This document shows positions 7,624 to 14,775 of a stretch of 34,754 nt of DNA, one piece after another; positions within the stretch are counted from its first letter, which is position 1; each line of letters opens with the position of its first letter. The notes beneath the pieces were generated by a model, which was not told the origin of the DNA, searched no databases, and worked only from the letters and a program-made list of their open reading frames with translations. The stretch is from NCBI RefSeq assembly GCF_009377175.1, contig NZ_VJZD01000087.1, positions 1 through 34,754 on the forward strand. Reading direction: 5' to 3'. The position numbers and the translations under genes are program-made. The stretch comes from Streptomyces adustus. Lineage in GTDB: Bacteria > Actinomycetota > Actinomycetes > Streptomycetales > Streptomycetaceae.

Positions 7624-7647
7624 GGTCACATCGCAACTCTCGTGACC
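7624..7647. promoter_or_regulatory. Inverted repeat GGTCAC-N12-GTGACC upstream of the thiolase
   Basis: GGTCAC (7624-7629) and GTGACC (7642-7647) are perfectly complementary, with 12 nt between them and about 65 nt before the thiolase start. The half-site centres are 18 bp apart. It may be a regulator site or chance; TACGTA just downstream (about 7654-7659) could be a -10 element. Confidence 0.35.
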
Positions 7648-7711
7648 TGGACCATACGTACGGGTAACTTCCCAGACAGTCCGCCTTGCCGCACCCGTCT
7701 CTGGAGCCGTG

Positions 7712-8932
7712 ATGCCCGAAGCCGTCATCGTCTCGACCGCCCGCTCCCCCATCGGCCGCGCTTTCAAGGGCTCCCTGAAGGACCTGCGCCCGGACGACCT
7801 CACCGCCACGATCATCCAGGCGGCCCTCGCCAAGGTTCCGGAGCTGGATCCCCGGGACATCGACGACCTGATGCTCGGCTGCGGTCTGCCCGGCGGCGAG
7901 CAGGGCAACAACCTCGGCCGTATCGTCGCCGTCCAGATGGGCATGGACCACCTGCCCGGCTGCACGATCACCCGCTACTGCTCCTCGTCCCTCCAGACGA
8001 GCCGCATGGCGCTGCACGCGATCAAGGCCGGCGAGGGCGACGTCTTCATCTCGGCCGGCGTCGAGATGGTCTCCCGGTTCGCGAAGGGCAACTCCGACAG
8101 CCTGCCGGACACGCACAACCCCTTCTTCGCCGAGGCCGAGGCCCGCACCGAGGCCGTCGCCCAGCAGGAGGGCACGACCTGGCACGACCCGCGCGAGGAC
8201 GGCATCGTCCCGGACGCCTACATCTCGATGGGCCAGACCGCGGAGAACCTCGCCCGCTGGAAGGGCGTCACCCGCCAGGACATGGACGAGTTCGGCGTCC
8301 GCTCGCAGAACCTCGCCGAGGAAGCCATCAAGAACGGCTTCTGGGAGCGCGAGATCACCCCGGTGACGCTGCCCGACGGCACGGTCGTCAGCAAGGACGA
8401 CGGCCCGCGCGCGGGTGTCACCCTGGAGGCCGTCCAGGGCCTCAAGCCGGTCTTCCGCCCCGACGGCCTGGTCACCGCGGGCAACTGCTGCCCGCTGAAC
8501 GACGGCGCCGCCGCGCTCGTCATCATGTCCGACACCAAGGCCCGCGAGCTCGGCCTGACCCCGCTCGCCCGCATCGTCTCCACCGGCGTCTCGGGCCTGT
8601 CCCCCGAGATCATGGGCCTGGGTCCGGTCGAGGCCTCGAACCAGGCGCTGCGCCGGGCCGGGCTGACCGCCGCCGACATCGACCTGGTCGAGATCAACGA
8701 GGCGTTCGCCGCCCAGGTGATCCCCTCCTACCGCGACCTCGGCTTCGACCTGGACAAGGTGAACGTCAACGGCGGCGCCATCGCCGTGGGCCACCCCTTC
8801 GGCATGACCGGCGCCCGGATCACCGGCACGCTGATCAACTCCCTCCAGTTCCACGACAAGCAGTTCGGCCTGGAGACGATGTGCGTCGGCGGCGGCCAGG
8901 GCATGGCCATGGTCATCGAGCGCCTCAGCTGA
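7712..8932 (+). CDS. Acetyl-CoA C-acyltransferase (thiolase)
   Basis: A 406-residue protein, normal for thiolases. ATG 7712 is chosen because GGAG lies 5 nt upstream; the adjacent GTG at 7709 is too close to it. It catalyses thiolytic cleavage or Claisen condensation of acyl-CoA. The nucleophile Cys90 is in RYCSSSLQ, the NEAFA motif is at 329-333, His361 is in GGAIAVGHPFGMTGAR, and the second catalytic Cys391 is in MCVGGGQG. A 230-residue region with QTAENLARW and the PVFRPDG turn is typical of the FadA/AtoB group. No enoyl-CoA hydratase partner lies beside it, so whether it is degradative or biosynthetic is open. It is monocistronic by position: palindromes upstream and a strong terminator downstream. 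Confidence 0.93.
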   Translation: MPEAVIVSTARSPIGRAFKGSLKDLRPDDLTATIIQAALAKVPELDPRDIDDLMLGCGLPGGEQGNNLGRIVAVQMGMDHLPGCTITRYCSSSLQTSRMALHAIKAGEGDVFISAGVEMVSRFAKGNSDSLPDTHNPFFAEAEARTEAVAQQEGTTWHDPREDGIVPDAYISMGQTAENLARWKGVTRQDMDEFGVRSQNLAEEAIKNGFWEREITPVTLPDGTVVSKDDGPRAGVTLEAVQGLKPVFRPDGLVTAGNCCPLNDGAAALVIMSDTKARELGLTPLARIVSTGVSGLSPEIMGLGPVEASNQALRRAGLTAADIDLVEINEAFAAQVIPSYRDLGFDLDKVNVNGGAIAVGHPFGMTGARITGTLINSLQFHDKQFGLETMCVGGGQGMAMVIERLS

Positions 8933-9287
8933 CACCGCGTCCGGCACGCGCCCGGCCGCCGACCGGCGCACGCCGGAGCACGCGCCGGAACACGCGCCGC
9001 ACGGGGCTCCGGACAAGCTGTCGGTAGCCGCCGTCGGACCCTGCGTCACGCATCGGCCCAGAACCCGGAAACCACCCGGGTTCTGGGCCGTTTTGTGATC
9101 CAATCTCACCCAGGATGTGACCTATCTCGCTCAGGTGAGGTATCGCCGCAGGTCAGGGCCGTTCCGCCGGGAAACCCCAGGAGTAGATTCCTGCCCCTTT
9201 CGTGACGTTACGCACTGACAGCTGGATGGTCCACCCTTCAAGCTGATGTAGGAAGTCGGGGGTCGACTTTGAACCGGGAGTACGTCA
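8933..9287. other. 355-bp intergenic region
   Basis: Contains the thiolase terminator at 9054-9094 and otherwise no supported gene. The first 100 bp hold repeated CACGCGCCG-like words. The last 190 bp are less GC-rich and include CTCACC (9107-9112) and a GGTGAG about 20 nt later. The promoter of the next gene should be here, but I cannot place it with confidence. Confidence 0.5.
9054..9094 (+). terminator. Strong intrinsic terminator after the thiolase
   Basis: A perfect 15-bp stem, CGGCCCAGAACCCGG (9054-9068) and its complement (9076-9090), with a 7-nt loop, followed immediately by TTTTG on the plus strand. It lies 122 nt after the thiolase stop. Confidence 0.93.
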
Positions 9288-10079
9288 GTGAGCGCCATGC
9301 CGATCGCCCTGCTGCTCACCACGGCCGCCACTGGCGCCGTGGGCGTCGCCGTCCTGCGCACCCTGATGGTGCTGCGCCGGCAGGTGGCGGCCCTGCACAC
9401 CGAGATCGCGCGGGGCAACGCGGCCGCCGCACGGGCTGTCGTCCCCGCTGCCCGGCGCGCCGCCGACGCCGATGAGATACGTGCGGCCGTCGCCGAGGCG
9501 CTCGCCGAGGAGCGGGAGCGGGAACTGGCCGAGGCGCGGGCCTTCTGGGCCGCCCAGGAGGCCCGGGACGGCTCCGACGCCCCCTCCCTGCTGGGTCTGC
9601 CGGACAGCGAGCTGTTCCTGCCCCGGCAGAGCGACTTCGCGGGCCTGGAGTCCCTCGAACCGGTGGCCGAGCCGGGCGCCGACGCGGACGAGTTCGCCGG
9701 GGAGTCCCCCGAACTGGCCGCGGCCCGCCGCCGGCACCCCTCGCACCCCGACTTCGTGCCGGTCCAGTCCCCGGTCGTGAACGACCACGAGCGCACGGTC
9801 GCCGCCCTGGAGGAACTGGCCTCTTCCGGCGTCGAGCTGACGGACGTCCGCCCGGGGCCGCTGGGCACCCTCGACGTCTATGTGTTCGCCGACGGCACGA
9901 CCCTGTGCATGACCCCGGGGCACCGCGAGACCGCGGAGCGCCTGGCCGCCGCGCTGCGCGCGGGTGAGGTCCCGGTCCTGCTCGGCGGCTCGGGCATCTC
10001 GGGCGCGTACACCCTGACCTTCGCCTGCGGCGAGGAGACCGTCTACATCCTGGCCGACCGTGTCATAGCGTCCCTCTGA
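9288..10079 (+). CDS. Membrane-anchored conserved protein of unknown function
   Basis: A 263-residue protein. GTG 9288 has GGGAG 7 nt upstream, which favours it over the in-frame ATG at 9297. Residues about 4-26 form one hydrophobic segment (IALLLTTAATGAVGVAVL) followed by RRQ, so the body probably stays in the cytoplasm. Residues about 30-90 are a charged, Ala-rich, likely coiled-coil helix (AEALAEERERELAEARAFWA). A disordered acidic linker follows. Residues about 165-263 look like a compact alpha/beta domain (LGTLDVYVFADGTTLCMTP, GISGAYTLTFACGEETVYIL). I do not recognise the family. It is convergent with the next gene. Confidence 0.7.
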   Translation: MSAMPIALLLTTAATGAVGVAVLRTLMVLRRQVAALHTEIARGNAAAARAVVPAARRAADADEIRAAVAEALAEERERELAEARAFWAAQEARDGSDAPSLLGLPDSELFLPRQSDFAGLESLEPVAEPGADADEFAGESPELAAARRRHPSHPDFVPVQSPVVNDHERTVAALEELASSGVELTDVRPGPLGTLDVYVFADGTTLCMTPGHRETAERLAAALRAGEVPVLLGGSGISGAYTLTFACGEETVYILADRVIASL

Positions 10080-10122
10080 GGGACCGTCACGGCCGCGAGC
10101 CGTCCACCGGGCCGGGCCGGGG

Positions 10123-10434
10123 TCAGACCCCCGCCCGGCTCTGCGCTTCCTCCACCAGTCCCACCGCTTCGGCGACTTCGGCCTCGCTGCGCAGCACGAC
10201 GGCCAGATCGTGCCCGGCGACGGTGATCTGATCGGCGACGGCGAACATCCCGGCGTCCGGCATCTGCCGCGGCTCGGTGCCCGGTTCCTCCACGCTCTGG
10301 GTGCGCCGGGCGAACTCGCGGGCCAGTTCCAGCGCCGCGGCGGCGGCGTTGCGCTGCAACCGGCTCTGGGGCGCGGCCCGCAGGAGATCGGCGAAGTGAT
10401 CCACGGCACGGGTCAGGGGCGTCGTATCAACCAC
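10123..10434 (-). CDS. Small soluble protein of unknown function
   Basis: A 103-residue protein starting at GTG 10434. The N-terminal half is helical (LTRAVDHFADLLRAA, AAAALELAREFARRTQ); the C-terminal half has a strand pair (GMFAVADQITVAGHDLAVVL) and a final helix. No signal peptide, membrane segment or recognised motif. There is no Shine-Dalgarno sequence before the start; instead TAGTCT lies 6 nt upstream, so a leaderless transcript is likely. The coding signal is convincing (biased third positions, compact predicted structure), but the function is unknown. Confidence 0.6.
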   Translation of the reverse strand: MVDTTPLTRAVDHFADLLRAAPQSRLQRNAAAAALELAREFARRTQSVEEPGTEPRQMPDAGMFAVADQITVAGHDLAVVLRSEAEVAEAVGLVEEAQSRAGV

Positions 10435-10440
10435 GTCGCG

Positions 10441-10471
10441 AGACTACGCGCCGTACCGGCACTGTTGCCAA
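10441..10471 (-). promoter_or_regulatory. Candidate leaderless promoter for the 10434 gene
   Basis: On the minus strand, a -35 TTGGCA (10471-10466), a 19-nt spacer and a -10 TAGTCT (10446-10441) place the transcription start on or beside the GTG at 10434. Confidence 0.5.
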
Positions 10472-10537
10472 CACGCCAACGCTCAGGCACGGTGACGTGA
10501 AGGACCGGCTTACACCCCATTGCGTCCGGAGGCGCCG

Positions 10538-10768
10538 ATGTCCCACGTCCTCTCCGAGGAGACCCATCGCAACATGCTCGCCCGCATCCCCCACTGCACC
10601 GGTCGTGAAGTCTCCGACTGGCTGCGCACCGTCGACGAAGGCCCGTCCCTCTTCCGCTTCGAGGAGAAGGTCAGCTGGCTGCGTCACGAGTACGACCTGG
10701 CGTACGGGCACGCCAAGGCGATCGTCCACGAGTACGACCTGAGGAGGGCCGCGCGCAAGCTGCTCTAG
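10538..10768 (+). CDS. DUF4287-type small protein
   Basis: A 76-residue protein. ATG 10538 has GGAGG 5 nt upstream. The sequence matches the pattern I recall for DUF4287: a GREVSDWL helix in the middle, then LRHEYDLAYGHAKAIVHEYD and a basic end (RRAARKLL). Members are small cytoplasmic proteins without known function. No membrane segment. The upstream neighbour is divergent, and a strong bidirectional hairpin separates it from the BI-1-like gene. Confidence 0.8.
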   Translation: MSHVLSEETHRNMLARIPHCTGREVSDWLRTVDEGPSLFRFEEKVSWLRHEYDLAYGHAKAIVHEYDLRRAARKLL

Positions 10769-10853
10769 GGCCTGTCCGGCGGATCACGTCGCAGGGAAGC
10801 AGCCGACAGGCGTTCGGGCAGGTCCCGGCCGCGCAAGCACACAGGACACGACG

Positions 10854-10881
10854 AAGGGCCCCGGGCGAACCCGGGGCCCTT
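10854..10881. terminator. Bidirectional hairpin terminator between convergent genes
   Basis: AAGGGCCCCGGG (10854-10865) and its perfect complement (10870-10881) with a CGAA tetraloop. The outermost pairs are A-T, giving TT at the 3' end on either strand. It serves the DUF4287 gene from the left and the BI-1-like gene from the right. Confidence 0.85.
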
Positions 10882-10919
10882 CCGCGCTCGGTCCGCGATC
10901 ACGTGTCGCGGCCGGTCGG

Positions 10920-11828
10920 CTAGTCGTTGCTGTTGAGGATCGCGATGAGTCGCAGGAACTCCATGTAGATCCACACCAGCGTCACCGTCACACCGAAGGC
11001 GGCCAGCCAGGCCTCCTCGCGCGGGGCGCCGTAGGCGATGCCGTCCTCGACCTGCTTGAAGTCGATGGCGAGGAAGCAGGCGCCGAGGATGATGCCGATG
11101 ATGCCGAACATGATGCCCAGCCCGCCGCTGCGGAAGCCGAGGCCGTCACCGCCGCCGAAGACCGCGAACAGCAGGTTCACCGCCATCAGCAGGACGAAGC
11201 CGAGCGTGGCCGCCATCACGAAGCCGACGAAGCGGCGGTTGACGCGGATCCAGCCCGCCTTGTAGGCGATCAGCACACCGGCGAACACCGCCATCGTGCC
11301 GAGCACCGCCTGCATGGCCGCACCGCTGGCGATGCGGTTGTCGACGATGCTGGAGACGACTCCGAGGAAGACACCCTCCAGACCCGCGTAGGTCAGGATG
11401 AGGGCCGGCGACGGCTTGCGCTTGAAGGACTGCACGAACGCCAGCACCATCGCCACCAGCGCGGCGCCGATCCCGATGCCGTACGAGCGGCCGATGTTGG
11501 CGTCGTCGACCGGCAGCAGCGCCCAGGCGAGCGCGGCCGTCACGATCAGCAGGCCGAGGGTGCTCGCGGTGCGCATGACGACGTCGTCCATCGTCATGCG
11601 GCCGGTGGTGACCGGGGCCTGGGGTGCGCCGTACTGAAGGTCCTGCTGCGCGTACGGGTTCTGCGCGTAGGGGTTGCCGGACGGCTGGGCGTACGGATTG
11701 CCCTGCGCGTACGGGTTCGCCTGCGTGCCGACTGCGGGTCCCCCGGCCTGCGGCGCGGTGTTGAAGCCCGCGTAGCCGTTGTCGCGGCTGAACCCCCGTC
11801 GCGAGAAGACCGGGTTTCTGCTCCTCAT
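10920..11828 (-). CDS. Bax inhibitor-1/YccA-family membrane protein
   Basis: A 302-residue protein; ATG 11828 follows GGAGGAG at 4 nt. Residues 1-78 form a soluble N-terminal extension with four NPYAQ repeats (38-42, 44-48, 52-56, 57-61), low complexity and likely disordered. From about residue 85 there are seven hydrophobic segments, among them TLGLLIVTAALAWALLP, GIGIGAALVAMVLAFVQSF, GLEGVFLGVVSSI, MAVFAGVLIAYKAG, FVMAATLGFVLLMAVNLLF, GIIGIILGACFLAIDF and AAFGVTVTLVWIYMEFLRL. The order and the aspartate in ACFLAIDFKQVE fit the BI-1/YccA family, which contains pH-regulated calcium leak channels in some bacteria. The physiological role here is unknown. It appears monocistronic. Confidence 0.85.
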   Translation of the reverse strand: MRSRNPVFSRRGFSRDNGYAGFNTAPQAGGPAVGTQANPYAQGNPYAQPSGNPYAQNPYAQQDLQYGAPQAPVTTGRMTMDDVVMRTASTLGLLIVTAALAWALLPVDDANIGRSYGIGIGAALVAMVLAFVQSFKRKPSPALILTYAGLEGVFLGVVSSIVDNRIASGAAMQAVLGTMAVFAGVLIAYKAGWIRVNRRFVGFVMAATLGFVLLMAVNLLFAVFGGGDGLGFRSGGLGIMFGIIGIILGACFLAIDFKQVEDGIAYGAPREEAWLAAFGVTVTLVWIYMEFLRLIAILNSND

Positions 11829-12042
11829 TTCACTCCTCCATGGCCACTCTGCGTGGGCCTTGGCTCAAGAGTAATAGGTAGGCAAAGGATTGACCCTAGT
11901 GCTTGGGGAGGATCTTTCCCTCGTCGTGCTGCGCAACACGCTACGCGGGTCCTTGATTCCCAGAGGTGGAGGGCCGCATTCATGACCAACCTGCGACACG
12001 CCCGGAACCGGTCGGAGATCAACCGTTGTGCGGACGGGGCGT

Positions 12043-13218
12043 TCACCCGAACGGGAAACCGGTGTAGCCCTCGGCCAGGTCGGTCTCCGCCGCGCGCGAC
12101 CCGGCGATCCGCTCCAGCCGGGCCAGTTGGAGGCGGTCCTCGAAGGGGGTGGCGCCGGGCACGCGGTGCAGCATCGTGGTCATGTCGTAGGAGAACCGCT
12201 CGGCCTGCCAGACCCGGCGCAGACAGGTGGCGGAGTAGGCGTCGAGGAGCTCCGCCGAGCCGGTCTCCTCCCGGTGGGCCAGGGCCCGCGCGAAGGTGAC
12301 CACGTCGCCGACGGCGAGATTCAGCCCCTTGGCCCCGGTCGGCGGCACGATGTGGGCGGCGTCCCCGGCGAGGAAGAGCCGGCCGTGCCGCATGGGCTCG
12401 TGGACGTAGGAGCGCATGGGGGTGACGGACTTCTGGGTGATCGAGCCGCGCTCCAGGCGCCAGCCGTCCGCCGTCTCGAAGCGCCGCTCCAGCTCGTCCC
12501 AGATCTCCTCGTCGCCCCACTCCTCGGCGTCGGTGCCGGCCGGGACCTGGAGGTAGAGCCGGGAGACGGACGGGGAGCGCATGGACAGCAGGGCGAAGCC
12601 TCGGTCGTGGCGGGCGTAGACGAGCTCGTCGTGGGAGGGGGCGACGTCGGCGAGGATGCCGAGCCAGCCGAAGGGATACGTCCGCTCGAACACCTGGGTG
12701 AGCTCGGCCGGGATCGCCTTCCTGGCGACCCCCCAGAAGCCGTCGCAGCCGACGACGTAGTCGCACTCCAGGACGTCCTCGGCGCCCTCGTGCCGGAAGC
12801 GGACGCGCGGGCTGTCGGTGTCTGCGCCCTCGACCGCGAGGGCCTCCGCCTCGAACAGCAGCGGGCCGCCGTCCCGGAGCTGGAGGGCGATGAGGTCCTT
12901 GCATACCTCGGTCTGGGCGTAGACCGTCACCGAGCGGCCGCCGGTGAGGGCGGGGAAGTCCACCCGGTGGCGCCGCCCGGCGAAGCGCAGTTCGATGCCG
13001 TCGTGCGGCAGGCCCTCGCGGTCCATGCGCTCCCCGGCCCCGGCCGCGCGCAGCACGTCCACCGTCCCCTGTTCCAGGATCCCGGCCCGCTGCCGCTGTT
13101 CGACGTAGGCCCGGTCGCGGCTCTCCAGGACGACCGAGTCGATGCCGGCGTCGTGCAGCAGTCGGGCGAGGAGGAGGCCGGCCGGGCCGGCACCGATGAT
13201 CCCGACGGTGGTGCGCAT
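12043..13218 (-). CDS. pobA: 4-hydroxybenzoate 3-monooxygenase (PHBH)
   Basis: A 391-residue FAD monooxygenase that hydroxylates 4-hydroxybenzoate to protocatechuate, feeding the beta-ketoadipate pathway. ATG 13218 follows AAGGGA at 7 nt. Motifs: GAGPAG at 9-14 (FAD), CDG at 158-160, and GDAAHIVPPTGAKG at 285-298. The substrate-site residues known from the Pseudomonas enzyme fall at the same numbers here: Tyr201, Ser212, Arg214, Tyr222, Pro293 and Tyr385. The function is therefore well supported. No pca ring-cleavage genes or obvious PobR/IclR regulator gene lie in the window. Repeats and a palindrome upstream suggest regulation. The tRNA gene bldA lies upstream on the same strand. Confidence 0.95.
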   Translation of the reverse strand: MRTTVGIIGAGPAGLLLARLLHDAGIDSVVLESRDRAYVEQRQRAGILEQGTVDVLRAAGAGERMDREGLPHDGIELRFAGRRHRVDFPALTGGRSVTVYAQTEVCKDLIALQLRDGGPLLFEAEALAVEGADTDSPRVRFRHEGAEDVLECDYVVGCDGFWGVARKAIPAELTQVFERTYPFGWLGILADVAPSHDELVYARHDRGFALLSMRSPSVSRLYLQVPAGTDAEEWGDEEIWDELERRFETADGWRLERGSITQKSVTPMRSYVHEPMRHGRLFLAGDAAHIVPPTGAKGLNLAVGDVVTFARALAHREETGSAELLDAYSATCLRRVWQAERFSYDMTTMLHRVPGATPFEDRLQLARLERIAGSRAAETDLAEGYTGFPFG

Positions 13219-13232
13219 CGGACGTTCCCTTC

Positions 13233-13282
13233 GGTCTGTTCCACGTCTGTTCGCCTGACGTCTGTTCGGCGACGGTTGTTCG
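13233..13282. repeat. Four direct repeats of a GTCTGTTCG-like word upstream of pobA
   Basis: GGTCTGTTCC (13233-13242), CGTCTGTTCG (13244-13253), CGTCTGTTCG (13259-13268) and CGGTTGTTCG (13273-13282). They lie 15-65 nt before the pobA ATG, with spacings of about 11, 15 and 14 nt, close to helical phasing for some copies. They may be binding sites for a regulator such as an IclR-type PobR (inference), or affect the leader RNA. Confidence 0.5.
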
Positions 13283-13284
13283 TC

Positions 13285-13304
13285 TGGTGAAATTTTCTTC
13301 ACCA
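13285..13304. promoter_or_regulatory. 20-bp palindrome TGGTGAA-N6-TTCACCA upstream of pobA
   Basis: Perfect 7-bp arms (13285-13291 and 13298-13304) around the AT-rich spacer ATTTTC. It lies 67 nt upstream of the pobA start, a likely promoter position. The AT-richness is unusual for the region. Candidate operator; the regulator is unknown. Confidence 0.55.
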
Positions 13305-13406
13305 TGTTCGCCTGCGAGTCTGCGCGCGCGGACACCCGCTGTCAACGGTCGTACGGGGAGATCCGCCTCGGCACTGACGGCACAGGGAGGCGAACGACGT
13401 CGGAGA

Positions 13407-13489
13407 TGCCCGGAACCGGACTCGAACCGGTACGCCCGCGAGGGGCAGCGAGGTTTAAGCTCGCCGTGTCTGCGTTCCACCATCCGGGC
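13407..13489 (-). tRNA. bldA: tRNA-Leu(UAA), the bldA tRNA
   Basis: On the minus strand the gene runs from G13489 to the discriminator A13407, 83 nt without an encoded CCA. The acceptor stem GCCCGGA pairs with TCCGGGC (13414-13408). The anticodon stem GCGAG/CTCGC encloses the loop CTTAAAC, giving anticodon TAA (13457-13455). A long class II variable arm follows (CCC/GGG stem), then a T arm ACCGG-TTCGAGT-CCGGT. In Streptomyces the only tRNA reading the rare UUA codon is encoded by bldA, required for aerial growth and antibiotic production. One TTA codon was found among the genes in this window (codon 20 of the NTPase gene). Transcription probably starts about 20 nt upstream. Confidence 0.97.
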
Positions 13490-13516
13490 AGGCCATGGCT
13501 CCGCGTCGAGACCCCG

Positions 13517-13544
13517 AGCCTATCGGGGTGCACCCCTCGAACAG
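13517..13544 (-). promoter_or_regulatory. Candidate bldA promoter with a palindrome in the spacer
   Basis: On the minus strand, CTGTTC (13544-13539) as a -35 and TAGGCT (13522-13517) as a -10 are separated by 16 nt. That spacer contains the perfect 12-bp palindrome GGGGTGCACCCC (13525-13536). An AT-rich block lies just upstream (about 13563-13580, including TTATTTTATTG). The predicted start near 13510 would give a leader of about 20 nt before the mature tRNA. Confidence 0.5.
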
Positions 13545-13916
13545 CCGCCGGGCGAACCGATGTTGTCTTATTTTATTGATGCCTGAGGGATCATCAGCAT
13601 ACGGAACTGGCCATCCGCACTTGCCAATAGCCTCGCGCGTGCGGCCCGGGCGTGTATGCGGAATGACGGAATTTCACCGCCCGAACAAGGGTGCCCCACC
13701 CGTTATCCAGGTCAGCGCCGTCAGGGTCGGCCGTCATCCCCAGGTATGACTCCGCGCGGTGCGGTCCGCCGGAAGTCTGCCCCCGGAACCGGAACAGCGG
13801 CTGACTCCACCGCGCCCGGCGGCCAGGACGATGGTGTACATCCCCAGAACCCGGATCCGGATCACCGGAACCCGGAGCCCCGGACCATCGTCTTCCCCGC
13901 AAGGAGCACCCTTCCC
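13545..13916. other. Spacer between bldA and the ABC exporter
   Basis: I see no supported gene. The region near 13560-13580 is strikingly AT-rich for this genome. The rest should contain the exporter promoter, which I cannot place. Several CCGGAACCCGG-like words occur at 13850-13875. Confidence 0.5.
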
Positions 13917-14717
13917 GTGACCACCACCCCCGTCGCCGGCCGGAGCACCGCCGTGGCAGCGCGCGCCACGGAGCTGTCGAAGATCTACGGACAGGGCGAG
14001 ACCCAGGTGGTCGCCCTCGACCGGGTCTCCGTCGACTTCCGGCAGGCCGAGTTCACCGCGATCATGGGGCCGTCCGGCTCCGGCAAGTCCACCCTGATGC
14101 ACTGCGTGGCCGGTCTCGACACCTTCAGCAGCGGCTCCGTGCGCATCGGCGAGACCGAGCTGGGCTCCCTGAAGGACAAGCAGCTCACCAGGTTGCGGCG
14201 GGACAAGATCGGCTTCATCTTCCAGGCGTTCAACCTGCTGCCCACGCTGTCGGCGCTGGAGAACATCACGCTCCCGATGGACATCGCGGGGCGCAAGCCG
14301 GACAAGGAGTGGCTGGACTCGGTGATCCGGATGGTGGGGCTCGCCGACCGGCTCGGCCACCGGCCCTCCCAGCTCTCCGGCGGACAGCAGCAGCGGGTCG
14401 CCGTCGCCCGTGCGCTGGCCTCCCGGCCGGAGATCGTCTTCGGCGACGAGCCGACCGGCAACCTCGACTCGCGCTCCGGCGCCGAGGTGCTGGGCTTCCT
14501 GCGCAACTCGGTGCGGGAGATGGGGCAGACGGTGGTGATGGTGACCCACGACCCGGTGGCGGCCGCGTACGCGGACCGGGTGGTGTTCCTGGCGGACGGG
14601 CGGATCGTCGACGAGGTGTACGAGCCCACCGCGGACTCGGTGCTCGACCTCATGCGCAACCTCCCCGGCAAGAAGCACCAGGCCGCCGGCTCCGACGCCG
14701 GGAGCCGGGCGAGCTGA
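13917..14717 (+). CDS. ABC transporter ATP-binding protein (MacB/LolD type)
   Basis: A 266-residue ATPase. GTG 13917 has AAGGAG 10 nt upstream; no better start is seen. Walker A GPSGSGKST is at 51-59, the Q-loop at Gln103, the signature LSGGQ at 153-157, Walker B IVFGDEPTGNLD at 173-184 and the switch histidine at 211. IFQAFNLLPTLSALENI and GNLDSRSG are characteristic of the MacB/LolD/FtsE subgroup, which works with FtsX-type permeases. The tail is short and disordered (GKKHQAAGSDAG). The permease gene follows 58 nt later on the same strand, so the two form one exporter. The substrate is unknown. Confidence 0.95.
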   Translation: MTTTPVAGRSTAVAARATELSKIYGQGETQVVALDRVSVDFRQAEFTAIMGPSGSGKSTLMHCVAGLDTFSSGSVRIGETELGSLKDKQLTRLRRDKIGFIFQAFNLLPTLSALENITLPMDIAGRKPDKEWLDSVIRMVGLADRLGHRPSQLSGGQQQRVAVARALASRPEIVFGDEPTGNLDSRSGAEVLGFLRNSVREMGQTVVMVTHDPVAAAYADRVVFLADGRIVDEVYEPTADSVLDLMRNLPGKKHQAAGSDAGSRAS

Positions 14718-14775
14718 CGCCGGCCACGGCCTCCCGACGCTCCCCGACCCTCGTACCCCTGGACTGAGACAACCC

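Noticed and set aside
11983..12042. A plus-strand ATG with GGAGGG upstream, reading toward the pobA gene
   Set aside because: The frame runs antisense into pobA and soon becomes Arg/Pro-rich, the signature of a shadow frame in GC-rich DNA.
13656..13916. An 87-residue N-terminal extension of the ABC ATPase
   Set aside because: It lacks a ribosome site and is Pro/Arg-rich; GTG 13917 with AAGGAG gives the normal family length.
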